Assembly (NCBI GenBank): GCA_034666985.1
Contig: JAXDKS010000005.1
Location: forward strand, 1-64,000
DNA from: DATARR01 sp034666985
GTDB lineage: Bacteria; Acidobacteriota; Thermoanaerobaculia; Multivoradales; UBA5704
DNA length: 64,000 nt
Direction of reading: 5' to 3'
Below the pieces are notes generated by a model. The model did not search any database. It saw nothing but the letters and a program-made list of their open reading frames with translations, and was not told the DNA's origin. The position numbers were made by a program, and so were the translations under genes. This document shows, piece by piece, positions 18,474 to 27,963 of the stretch (its first letter is position 1; each line of letters starts with the position of its first letter).

Positions 18474-18566
18474 GGGCCACCTCCACTCGAAAAGTCCTGC
18501 TGAGGAGTTGGACACGATGGTAGCGCAGAAGGTTCCCGGAGCGGCGGCGGTGGTACAGTCAAGGTG

Positions 18567-18857
18567 ATGGGACGCGACGACGTTCTCTCCCGGCTGGCGG
18601 CACACCGATCCGAGCTCGAGCGCTTCGGAATCGAGTCTTTGCGACTCTTCGGCTCCGTGGCTCGCGAGGAGGCCTCCGCCGAAAGTGACGTGGACCTCCT
18701 CGTCAGCTTTCGGGAGACGCCGACCTTCTCCGGTTACATGAAGCTGCGGATCTTCCTCGAAGATCTCCTCGGCACGAAAGTCGACCTCGTCACCGAGACC
18801 GGTCTGCGGGAGGCTGTCCGCCCCTTTGTCGAGAGGGATGCCATTCGTGTCGCGTAA
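18567..18857 (+). CDS. MNT-type nucleotidyltransferase, apparently without HEPN partner
   Basis: A 96-residue minimal nucleotidyltransferase. The active-site signature is GS-x10-DxD (Gly29, Ser30, Asp41, Asp43), with the family's KVDLV segment near residues 72-76. In MntA-HepT systems such proteins add AMP to a HEPN toxin. No HEPN gene follows; only a 17-codon frame (18874-18927) lies before the next gene, so the partner is missing or distant. Start is ATG 18567 or GTG 18564. It is divergent from the giant membrane protein gene. Compare the complete pair at 54323-54971. Confidence 0.8.
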   Translation: MGRDDVLSRLAAHRSELERFGIESLRLFGSVAREEASAESDVDLLVSFRETPTFSGYMKLRIFLEDLLGTKVDLVTETGLREAVRPFVERDAIRVA

Positions 18858-18971
18858 TGCCCTCCTGTTTCATGAATGAGCGAGCCTGGCGCGAAACCTT
18901 AGTCCTCTCACACCTTCTTATTTAGATGGCTTGGCTCTTTTGCCAACCAGAAAAGCCAGGAGGTAGAAGGT

Positions 18972-19283
18972 ATGAAGACGTTCGTCACGATCCTCGCTCT
19001 GCTCGCCCTTGTCGCCGTGTTGCCTGCTTTCGCGGCCGAGAGCGCGCCTCCGCCGGCCCCCTCGAGCTTGGTGGCCTCTTCTCCCGTCTGTCCTTCGATG
19101 ACAGCCAGCGCGGTCCCCAGCGCCCAGAAGAGTGAGCTGCCGTCCTGGCTCACTGCGAAGCCGGTGCTCTGGTCCGAGGAGACGGAGAGCCTGCTCCAGG
19201 TCAGCTCGGGCTGCGCAGCCTATTGTCGGGAGTGCGGTGGTTGCTGCGCCATCCTCGGTCCCAACTCCTGCGCCTGCTGTTAG
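18972..19283 (+). CDS. Small secreted Cys-rich peptide
   Basis: A 103-residue precursor. A clear signal peptide (1-22, ending AFAA) and a Pro/Ser-rich propeptide-like stretch precede a C-terminal core of about 23 residues. Within it SGCAAYCRECGG and CCAILGPNSCACC hold seven Cys with Gly and Asn. That layout (leader then Cys-rich tail) recalls secreted disulfide peptides, bacteriocins or RiPP precursors, but no modification enzyme or dedicated exporter is adjacent. The start is firm: AGGAGGT (18958-18964) lies 7 nt upstream. A small stem (TTGGC/GCCAA) sits just upstream in the leader. The 21-bp tandem array begins 24 bp after its stop. Function unknown. Confidence 0.7.
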   Translation: MKTFVTILALLALVAVLPAFAAESAPPPAPSSLVASSPVCPSMTASAVPSAQKSELPSWLTAKPVLWSEETESLLQVSSGCAAYCRECGGCCAILGPNSCACC

Positions 19284-19307
19284 AGGCGAAGAGCGCAACG
19301 CCCACCA

Positions 19308-19643
19308 GCCACCGCGATCGCAGCCACTCCCACCGAGATGGGAGCCATTCCCACCGAGATGGGAGCCACTCCCATCGCGGTGGCAGTCACCGCCACCGAG
19401 ATGGGAGTCATCGCCACCGAGATGGCAGCCACTCCCACCGAGATGGGGATCGCTCCCACCGGGATGGCAGCCGCCGCCATCGAGATGGGAGCCATCCCCA
19501 CCGCGGTGGGGACCGCTCCCACCGAGATGGGGATCACTGCCACCGAGATGGGAGTCATCCCCACCGCGGAGGCAGCCACCACCATCGAGATGGCGACCAC
19601 TCCCATCGCGGTGGGAGTCATCCCCACCGAGATCGCAATCGTT
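19308..19643. repeat. 21-bp tandem array A (16 units)
   Basis: Sixteen head-to-tail units of exactly 21 bp, consensus CCCACCGAGATGGGA followed by GCCATC or close variants. Each full unit contains an inverted repeat (TCCCA, six bases, TGGGA). Units differ by point changes, never in length. It fills most of the 389-bp gap 19284-19672 between the Cys-rich peptide and the next gene. Because 21 is divisible by three, all frames stay open and would encode heptads, but no start with a binding site is seen. There are no unique spacers, so it is not a CRISPR array. 21 bp is two helical turns, so the palindromes would lie on one face of DNA. Confidence 0.9.
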
Positions 19644-19672
19644 CCGTGGCAGGCGGGCAAGGAACGGTTGCC

Positions 19673-20401
19673 TCACTCCACCCGCGCGTACACCGGCGCC
19701 AGGAACACCGCCTCGATGTCCGGGCCGGGGACGGGGATGCGCACGGCCACCTGCCAGTAGGTGGCCTCGTCCTTCGTGAGGTCGGTGCCGGGGAGGTCCG
19801 CGGGGAGGTCGAAGCCGAGCGGCAGCTCGCTCAGGGTCTCGCCCGGCGGCAGGAGCTCGAAGCTCTGCTCGTAGAGGACGTACGGCTCGAGCGTGGAGAT
19901 CGGACCCTCCGGCGTCGGGTGCTCGACCCGCTCGTCGTGCACGCAGCGCAGCCGCACCTGGATCGAGGTCATCACGTGCTGGCGGGGACGGACCGTGAGG
20001 ACGCCCTCCAGGCGGCCGCCGAGGAAGGCCGGGAAGGTCGTCCAGCGCATGCGCGTCCGGGGATGGCGCAGCCATTGCCCGATCTTGAGGACCGAGTCGA
20101 AGAGGACCAGGACTCCCGCGAGATCGAGGGCGAGGACGAGGATCACCGGGAAGGTCTGGCTCGAGACGAGGAGGGTGAGATTGCAGAGGCCGATCAGGGC
20201 GAGGAGGGTCACCCGTCCAGGCACCGAGCCGCCGGGGGCCGCCGGATAGTCGGGATCCATCCCCTCGGGCCGCCAGGGGTAGTCCGAGGTCCAGGGCTGT
20301 TTCGGATCGCCGCTCCCCTTCACGGACCGCTTCGGCACCCGCACCGCCGATCGGGGAGGTGCGTAGAGCAGGTACCGCTGGCGAGATTCCTGGATGGACA
20401 T
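19673..20401 (-). CDS. Membrane protein with C-terminal beta-sandwich domain
   Basis: A 242-residue protein with a polar N-terminal 60 residues, two adjacent membrane helices (about 63-108), and a C-terminal domain of about 120 residues with alternating beta pattern. That domain contains GRLEGVLTVRPRQHV, WQVAVRIPVPG and ends in VFLAPVYARVE, a layout reminiscent of arrestin-like or DUF3592-associated folds. I do not recognise the family with certainty. The start ATG 20401 lacks a strong ribosome site. Divergent from the small membrane protein gene across 75 bp. Confidence 0.6.
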   Translation of the reverse strand: MSIQESRQRYLLYAPPRSAVRVPKRSVKGSGDPKQPWTSDYPWRPEGMDPDYPAAPGGSVPGRVTLLALIGLCNLTLLVSSQTFPVILVLALDLAGVLVLFDSVLKIGQWLRHPRTRMRWTTFPAFLGGRLEGVLTVRPRQHVMTSIQVRLRCVHDERVEHPTPEGPISTLEPYVLYEQSFELLPPGETLSELPLGFDLPADLPGTDLTKDEATYWQVAVRIPVPGPDIEAVFLAPVYARVE

Positions 20402-20476
20402 GGGGCGGGCATGGTACCAGAGGGGGACTGGCAGAGGGCCCTTGACCCTGCTGCCCGGGGGGCCTACGCTGCACCC

Positions 20477-20803
20477 ATGAAGATCGAACCCACCCCGGGC
20501 CGCGTCAAGGCCGCGCGCATCATCGCCGTCGCCGCCGACCTCATCCAGATCGGCGGCTTCGCGGTCTTCCTGCCTGGTTGGGCTTCGCCCGCCGACGACG
20601 TGCTCGACGTCGTGGTGGGTGGGGCGCTGACCTGGCTCGTCGGCTGGCACTGGTCCTTCCTGCCGAGCTTCGTCGCCGAGCTGGTCCCCGGCCTGGACCT
20701 CATCCCCTCCTGGACGGCCGCGGTTCTGTTCGCCACGAGGGGCCAGGGCGCGGTGGAGCCGGAGGCCGAGCCGATGAAGGTGATCACTCCGGAGAAAAGG
20801 TAG
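20477..20803 (+). CDS. Small membrane protein of unknown function
   Basis: A 108-residue protein with an N-terminal hydrophobic helix (about 12-34) and a second hydrophobic segment (about 43-65), then a polar tail. It contains conserved-looking Trp and Pro residues (LVGWHWSFLPSF, LDLIPSWTA). It is convergent with the RND permease, with 5 bp between the genes. No known family recognised; probably a real gene from codon use and its clean start at ATG 20477. Confidence 0.55.
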   Translation: MKIEPTPGRVKAARIIAVAADLIQIGGFAVFLPGWASPADDVLDVVVGGALTWLVGWHWSFLPSFVAELVPGLDLIPSWTAAVLFATRGQGAVEPEAEPMKVITPEKR

Positions 20804-20808
20804 GGGCC

Positions 20809-23800
20809 CTACGCCGCCCTTTCCTCCTCCAGCCCCTTCTCCCGCCGCGGCCACCAGCGCTTCACCAGGCCGCCCACCTTCTCGGTGCCCCGCAGGTCGT
20901 CGAAGAGCGAGTAGAAGACCGGCGTTGCGAGAAGAGTGAGGAGGAGCGAGAGGCTCTGGCCGCCGATGACCACCACCGCGATGGCCCGCCGTTCCTCGGC
21001 GCCCGGGCCGGTGCCCAGGGCGAGGGGGAGCATGCCGGCCACCAGCGCCAGGGTTGTCATCAGGATGGGCCGCAGCCGGTCGCGGTTGCCCTGGATGATC
21101 GCCGCCGAGCGCTCCATGCCGTGCGCCCGCAGGCCGTTCATGTGGTCGATCTGGAGAATGGCGTTCTTCTTCACCACGCCGAAGAGCACCAGCACACCCA
21201 GCGCCGAGTAGAGGTTGAGCGTGTTGCCCGTGGCCCACAGCGACAGCAGGGCGAAGGGCACGGCGAGCGGCAGCGAGAGCAGGATGGTCAGCGGATGGAC
21301 CACGCTCTCGAACTGCGAGGCCAGGATCATGTACATGAAGATGATGGAGAGCAGCAGCGCCCACACGAACTCGGTGTAGGTGCGGGCCAGCTCGCGGCCG
21401 CGGCCGCCCACGGCCGTCGAGTAGGCGGGCGGCAGGTTCATCTCCTTCACCGCCTGCTGCAGGGCCTCCAGCCGGTCCGCCAGCGCGTAGCCCGGCGCGA
21501 CGCTGGCCCGCAGGCTCACCTGCCGCTGGCGGTCCAGACGGTCGACGCGGGAGGCCGTGGTCTCCTCCTTCACGGTCACGAAGTTGCCGAGCTGGTAGAG
21601 CTTGCCGTCCCGGCCCGGCACGTAGAGGCCGAGGATCGCCTGCGGATCGTTGCGCGCCCCTTGGGCCAGCCGGAGCTGGACGTCGTAGTCGTCGTTGACC
21701 CCCGGATCGCGGAAGCGGGAGACCTGGTCGTCGCCACCCACCATCAGGCGCAGGGCGCTGGCCACGGCCGTCATGTCGACGCCGAGGGAGGCGGCGCGCT
21801 CGCGGTCCACCTCCACCCGCAGCTCGGGCTTGTCGAGCTTGAGGGTGGTGTCGGCGTCCACGATGCCGCCCAGCTCCTTGGACTTCTCCCGCAGGCGCTC
21901 GGCATAGCTGGCGAGGGCCTGGAGGTCCGGACCGCGCAGGGCGAAGTCGATATCCCAGTTGCCGCCGCCGATGTTGAACGAGGAGACGTTGCGCACGCCG
22001 GTGCGCAGGTCCTTGAACTTCGACAGGCGCTTGCGCACCTCGGTCATCACGTCCCGCTGGCTGTAGTTGCCCTGGAACGCCTCCAGCGGGTGGAGATGGA
22101 CGATCCCCTTGAGCAGGCGCGAGATGGAGAATTTCCGCTCCTCGTGCGGCGCGATGCGCACGAAGGCGTTGCCCTGGTTGACGCCGCCCAGGAAGCCGCC
22201 GCCCGCCGAGGCCAGCACCGTGCGCACGCCGTGCACCTGGCGCAGCTCCTTCTCGATGGCGCGTATGGCCTCGTCGATGCCGGCGAGGCTCGTGCCCTCG
22301 GGCGCGTTGACGTTGACCTCGAACTCCGACTCGTCCACGTCGCTCGGGATGTACTCCACCTTCACCAGCTTGTAGATGGGGATGGAGAGGAGCATCACTC
22401 CCAGGCAGATCAGCGCCGCCAGCAGCCGCCGGGCCATGGTGGCCCGCAGCAGCCGCTCGTAGCCGCGATCGATGCGGGCGTAGAAGCCCTGGCGCGAACG
22501 GGCGGACTCGTGATCGCCGTGGTCTCCGTGGTCTCCGGGATGACCGCCGGCCGCGTCCGAGGCGCGCAGCATGCGGGCGCTCATCATCGGCGTCAGGGTG
22601 AAGGAGACGAGCAGCGAGACGAGCACCGCCGCCGCCGCCGTGAGGCCGAACTGGTAGAGGAACCGCCCCGAGATGCTGGACATGAAGGAGACGGGGACGA
22701 AGATCACCACCAGCGACAGCGTGGTGGCGAGCACGGCGAGACCGATCTCCTTCGTCGCCGCCTTCGCCGCCTCGAACGGATTCATCTTCTTCTCCTCGAT
22801 GAAGCGGAAGATGTTTTCGAGCACGACGATGGCGTCGTCGATCACCACGCCCACCATCAGCACCAGGGCCAGCATGGTGACGCTGTTGAGGGTGAAGTTG
22901 AGGGCCTTCATCATGCCGAAGGTGGCGATGGTGGAGGCCGGGATGGCCACCGCGGCGATCAGCGTCGAGCGCCAGCTCCGCATGAAGGCCAGCACCACCA
23001 GGGAGGCCAGGATGGAGCCCAGGATCAGGTGCAGGTTGATCTCGTGCAGGGCGGCGTAGATGTAGCGCGACTGGTCGCGGATGGTGTCGATCTTGAGGTC
23101 CGGCGGGAGCTGCGCCTCCACCCGCGCCAGGGCCTGCTTCACCCCCTCGATGACCTCGACGGTGTTGGCGCCGGACTGCCGCCGGACCTCCAGGGTGACG
23201 GTGGGCACGCCGTCGAGGCGGGCGACCGACCGCTGCTCCTTGGTGCCGTCCTCGGACTCGCCCAGGTCGCGCACCCGCACCGGCTGGCCGTTGACCGTGG
23301 CAACCACCAGGTCGTTGAAGTCCGACGCCTTCTCGAACCGCCCCATGGTGCGCAGGGTCTGCTCGCGGCCGCCCGAGGTGACGTTGCCGCCCGGCGCCTC
23401 GGAGTTCTGCCGCACCAGGGCGTCGCGCACGGCGGTGATGGGGATGCCGTAGGCGGTCAGCCGGCCGGGATCGATCCAGACGTTGATCGCCCGCTGGAGG
23501 CCGCCGACGAGCTGCACCTCGCCGACGCCGCTGGAGCGCTCGAGCTGGACCTTCACCACCTTGTCCGCGTACTCGGTGAGCTCGCGCAGCGAGCGGTTGC
23601 CCGAGAGGGCGACCGTCATCACCGGCGACGAGTCGTTGTTGAACTTGGCGATGACCGGCGGCAGGGTGTCGTCCGGCAGGTTGCGCACCACGGCCGAGAC
23701 GCGGTCGCGGATGTCCTGGGCCGCGGTGTCGATGTCCCGTTCGAGATTGAAGGTGGCGATGACGAACGAGGTGCCGCCCGACGAGACCGAGCGCAGCTCC

Positions 23801-24036
23801 TGAATGCCCTCGACGGTGTTGACCGCCTCCTCGATCTTCTGCGACACCTCGGCCTCGGTCTCCTCGGTCGAGGCGCCGGGCAGGGCGGTGCGCACGGAGA
23901 CGGTGGGCAGGTCCACGGACGGGAAGCGGTCCACCCCCAGGCGGCCATAGCTGGCGGCGCCCACCACCACCAGGGCGAGGATGATCATGGCCGCGAAGAC
24001 CGGGCGGCGGATACAGATCTCGGCAAGCTTTTGCAT
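20809..24036 (-). CDS. RND efflux permease, AcrB/HAE1 type
   Basis: A 1,075-residue inner-membrane proton-driven pump subunit that moves hydrophobic or toxic compounds out through a tripartite complex. Twelve membrane helices and two large periplasmic loops are visible. The TM4 motif GVVIDDAIVVLEN carries the Asp pair (about residues 400-401) that matches AcrB Asp407/408. An unusual His/Asp/Gly stretch (GGHPGDHGDHGDHE, about 495-508) lies in the cytoplasmic loop between the two halves and could bind metal. AGAGGA precedes ATG 24036. It lies 21 bp after the adaptor gene, so the two are co-transcribed. No TolC-type outer-membrane gene is in the window. Confidence 0.93.
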   Translation of the reverse strand: MQKLAEICIRRPVFAAMIILALVVVGAASYGRLGVDRFPSVDLPTVSVRTALPGASTEETEAEVSQKIEEAVNTVEGIQELRSVSSGGTSFVIATFNLERDIDTAAQDIRDRVSAVVRNLPDDTLPPVIAKFNNDSSPVMTVALSGNRSLRELTEYADKVVKVQLERSSGVGEVQLVGGLQRAINVWIDPGRLTAYGIPITAVRDALVRQNSEAPGGNVTSGGREQTLRTMGRFEKASDFNDLVVATVNGQPVRVRDLGESEDGTKEQRSVARLDGVPTVTLEVRRQSGANTVEVIEGVKQALARVEAQLPPDLKIDTIRDQSRYIYAALHEINLHLILGSILASLVVLAFMRSWRSTLIAAVAIPASTIATFGMMKALNFTLNSVTMLALVLMVGVVIDDAIVVLENIFRFIEEKKMNPFEAAKAATKEIGLAVLATTLSLVVIFVPVSFMSSISGRFLYQFGLTAAAAVLVSLLVSFTLTPMMSARMLRASDAAGGHPGDHGDHGDHESARSRQGFYARIDRGYERLLRATMARRLLAALICLGVMLLSIPIYKLVKVEYIPSDVDESEFEVNVNAPEGTSLAGIDEAIRAIEKELRQVHGVRTVLASAGGGFLGGVNQGNAFVRIAPHEERKFSISRLLKGIVHLHPLEAFQGNYSQRDVMTEVRKRLSKFKDLRTGVRNVSSFNIGGGNWDIDFALRGPDLQALASYAERLREKSKELGGIVDADTTLKLDKPELRVEVDRERAASLGVDMTAVASALRLMVGGDDQVSRFRDPGVNDDYDVQLRLAQGARNDPQAILGLYVPGRDGKLYQLGNFVTVKEETTASRVDRLDRQRQVSLRASVAPGYALADRLEALQQAVKEMNLPPAYSTAVGGRGRELARTYTEFVWALLLSIIFMYMILASQFESVVHPLTILLSLPLAVPFALLSLWATGNTLNLYSALGVLVLFGVVKKNAILQIDHMNGLRAHGMERSAAIIQGNRDRLRPILMTTLALVAGMLPLALGTGPGAEERRAIAVVVIGGQSLSLLLTLLATPVFYSLFDDLRGTEKVGGLVKRWWPRREKGLEEERAA

Positions 24037-24057
24037 TTCAAATCCTCTACGGCTCCC

Positions 24058-25278
24058 CTACGACACCACCCGCACCGTCTCGCCCGAGACGATGTTGCCC
24101 GGCTGGAGGATCACCGCCTCGCCGGGCTTGACGCCGTCCACGATCTCCACCTGGTCGCCGTTGTGGCGGCCGGTCTTGACCCGCTTCTCGATCGCCTTGC
24201 CGTCCTCGACGCCGATCACCTTGTCGATGCCGGCGAAGGAGACGATGGAGGAGGCGGGCACCAGCACGGCCGTGTCCGCCGCCTGGACGACGATCTCGGC
24301 CTTGGCGAAGGAGCCCGGCCGCAGCCGGCCGTCGGCATTGGGCACCTCGGCCTCCACCAGCAGGGTGCGGTTGTCCTCGCTGATCGCCGGGCTGATGCGC
24401 GCCACCCGGCCCTGATGCTTGCCGGGATCGCCCTCGACCGTGAGGTCCACCGTCTGCCCCACCCGGACGCCGGCGGCCTCGCGCTCGGGCACGGCCAGGC
24501 GCAACCGCAGGGGATGGACCCGCACCAGCACGGCCACCGGCGTGCCCACGGCCAGGTAGTCGCCGGCGCTCGCCAGCCGCTCGCGGACGGCGCCGTCGAA
24601 CGGCGCGGTGACAACAGAGTCGGCGAGTTGCTGGCGGGCGAGCGCGAGCTCACTGCGGCGCTGCGCGAGCAGGCCCTGGCGGGTACGGGCCGTCTCGACG
24701 GCCTCCTGATAGCGCCCTTCGGCCACGCCGAGGGAGGCCTCGGCGGCGTCCAGGTCGGAGCGGGGGATGAGCTGCTGCTCGAACAGCCGGTTCATGCGGT
24801 CGCGGGTGAGCTGGTTCTGCTTCAGGGTGGCCGCGGCCTGCTTCACCCCGGCCGTCTGCTCGGGGACGACGGCGGAATCGGGCGCGTCGGCCGGCAGACC
24901 GAGCTGGCTGCGCGCCTGCTGCAGGGCGCTCTCGGCCTGACGCACCCGCAGCTCGAAGTCGACGGGCGCCAGCCGGGCGATGGGCTGGCCCTGCCGCACC
25001 GGCGAGCCGATGTCCACGTAGATCTTCTCGATCCGCCCGGCCACCTTGAAGCCGAGCGTCGTCTGCTCCTGGGCGGCCAGGGTGCCCGAGACGTCGACCG
25101 TGCGCGACAGCCGGCCCTCCTCAGCCGTGGCCAGCCGCACCTCGCGCACCTCGCCACCCCCCTTGCCCGCTTTCTCCGCTCCCTTCGCCCCGGCCGCCGC
25201 GGGATCGTTCCCGCAGCCGGTCAGCAGGGCGGACAAGGCCGGAGCTAAAGCCATCCAAGTAAACCACTTCCTCAACAT
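24058..25278 (-). CDS. RND efflux periplasmic adaptor lipoprotein (AcrA/HlyD type)
   Basis: A 406-residue membrane-fusion protein linking the RND pump to an outer-membrane channel. The lipobox LLTGC puts the lipidated Cys at residue 22. A barrel-sandwich hybrid half (about 60-105), an alpha-hairpin (about 108-215, Gln/Ala/Leu-rich), the second lipoyl half (DSVVTAPFDGAVRER), a beta-barrel and a membrane-proximal domain follow in the usual order. GGGGAGA precedes the ATG. It is first in the pump operon; the sigma54-type activator lies 104 bp upstream on the same strand. Confidence 0.92.
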   Translation of the reverse strand: MLRKWFTWMALAPALSALLTGCGNDPAAAGAKGAEKAGKGGGEVREVRLATAEEGRLSRTVDVSGTLAAQEQTTLGFKVAGRIEKIYVDIGSPVRQGQPIARLAPVDFELRVRQAESALQQARSQLGLPADAPDSAVVPEQTAGVKQAAATLKQNQLTRDRMNRLFEQQLIPRSDLDAAEASLGVAEGRYQEAVETARTRQGLLAQRRSELALARQQLADSVVTAPFDGAVRERLASAGDYLAVGTPVAVLVRVHPLRLRLAVPEREAAGVRVGQTVDLTVEGDPGKHQGRVARISPAISEDNRTLLVEAEVPNADGRLRPGSFAKAEIVVQAADTAVLVPASSIVSFAGIDKVIGVEDGKAIEKRVKTGRHNGDQVEIVDGVKPGEAVILQPGNIVSGETVRVVS

Positions 25279-25382
25279 CGTCTCTCCCCGGGGATTCCCC
25301 CGCTGAAGGCAGGGGCAAGCCGAATACGTGTCCCTAGGTCAAAAGTTGCGGTGGGGACCGGGTATTCCCGCACCCCTCCCGA

Positions 25383-27287
<1,905 letters not shown>

Positions 27288-27478
27288 CTTGGCTCTCCGT
27301 TGGTTTGGATACAGTCTATCTGATCCGATACAGGAGCTGAGCCTCGGCGGCCGGCCGTGGAATCCCGCAATTCCTTGGGAATCAGGCGCTTGGGGGTTTC
27401 TCCGCCGCGTGCTCGAAGACTGGCACCAGACGTGATACTCCCAGAGCCAGAGGGCAAATCAACAGAAAGGAAAATGCA

Positions 27479-27949
27479 ATGTCCAGGCAGTCAGCACAAG
27501 CTGTTCCCGCGGGTCCCCGGTCGGAGCCTGAGGCCAGGACGCCTAAGAAAGTCAATCTGCGGAGAGCGTTCAAAACCTTCACTCCGAGCGAGTTGCACGT
27601 CGTCAGCGGCGACCAGGTGGTGTGGGAAATCGATCGCATCGGCGCGAATCAATCGCTGGTTGTCGAGTCGGCCGATCTGAGATTCCCCTTCCACGTTCGT
27701 GGAGCTCGCGGGGTTGCCCGAGTGAAGCTTGACGTCAGCTACTCCGGGTCCGAGGAGATCACCGTAGCGTACTCGGCGTCCCTTCAGGATGCTTTCGGAG
27801 TGAAAACGCGGTTCGCCGACGAACCGATGACTCCCTCGCTGGTAATCGACACCAGCGGCCCGCCGCCGACCAGTGGCCCGCCGCCGCAGCCCAAGCCTCC
27901 TGCGCACAAGGCTCTCAGGCGGCTCAAGGGGCGTGACGATGAGGCTTGA
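27479..27949 (+). CDS. Hypothetical protein with beta-rich domain and Pro-rich tail
   Basis: A 156-residue protein with no signal peptide. A basic N-terminus is followed by a domain with alternating beta pattern (about 30-120, including ELHVVSGDQVVWEIDRIG) and a proline-rich tail (TSGPPPTSGPPPQPKPP). I do not recognise it. GAAAGGA lies about 8 nt before ATG 27479. The GC content is lower than that of its neighbours. It lies between the FHA activator (divergent) and the Ser/Thr kinase (convergent, 14 bp between stops), so a role near kinase signalling is possible but unproven. Confidence 0.6.
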   Translation: MSRQSAQAVPAGPRSEPEARTPKKVNLRRAFKTFTPSELHVVSGDQVVWEIDRIGANQSLVVESADLRFPFHVRGARGVARVKLDVSYSGSEEITVAYSASLQDAFGVKTRFADEPMTPSLVIDTSGPPPTSGPPPQPKPPAHKALRRLKGRDDEA

Positions 27950-27963
27950 TGTTGGACCGGGGG

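Noticed and set aside
14523..18503. Long open frame on the plus strand opposite the giant membrane protein
   Set aside because: Antisense shadow with His/Gln/Arg-rich composition; the minus-strand frame has a signal peptide and membrane helices.
18874..18927. 17-codon frame after the orphan MNT gene as the HEPN partner
   Set aside because: Too short and without the R-x4-H motif. It may be a remnant, but the sequence does not show it.
19223..20803. Frames through array A encoding His-Arg-Asp-Gly or Pro-Thr-Glu-Met heptads
   Set aside because: A 21-bp period keeps every frame open, so open frames are expected. No start with a ribosome site, and they run into the opposite strand of a better gene.
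25279..25382. Sigma54 promoter upstream of the RND operon
   Set aside because: The best GG...GC pair has nine bases between, not the usual ten, so I do not call it.
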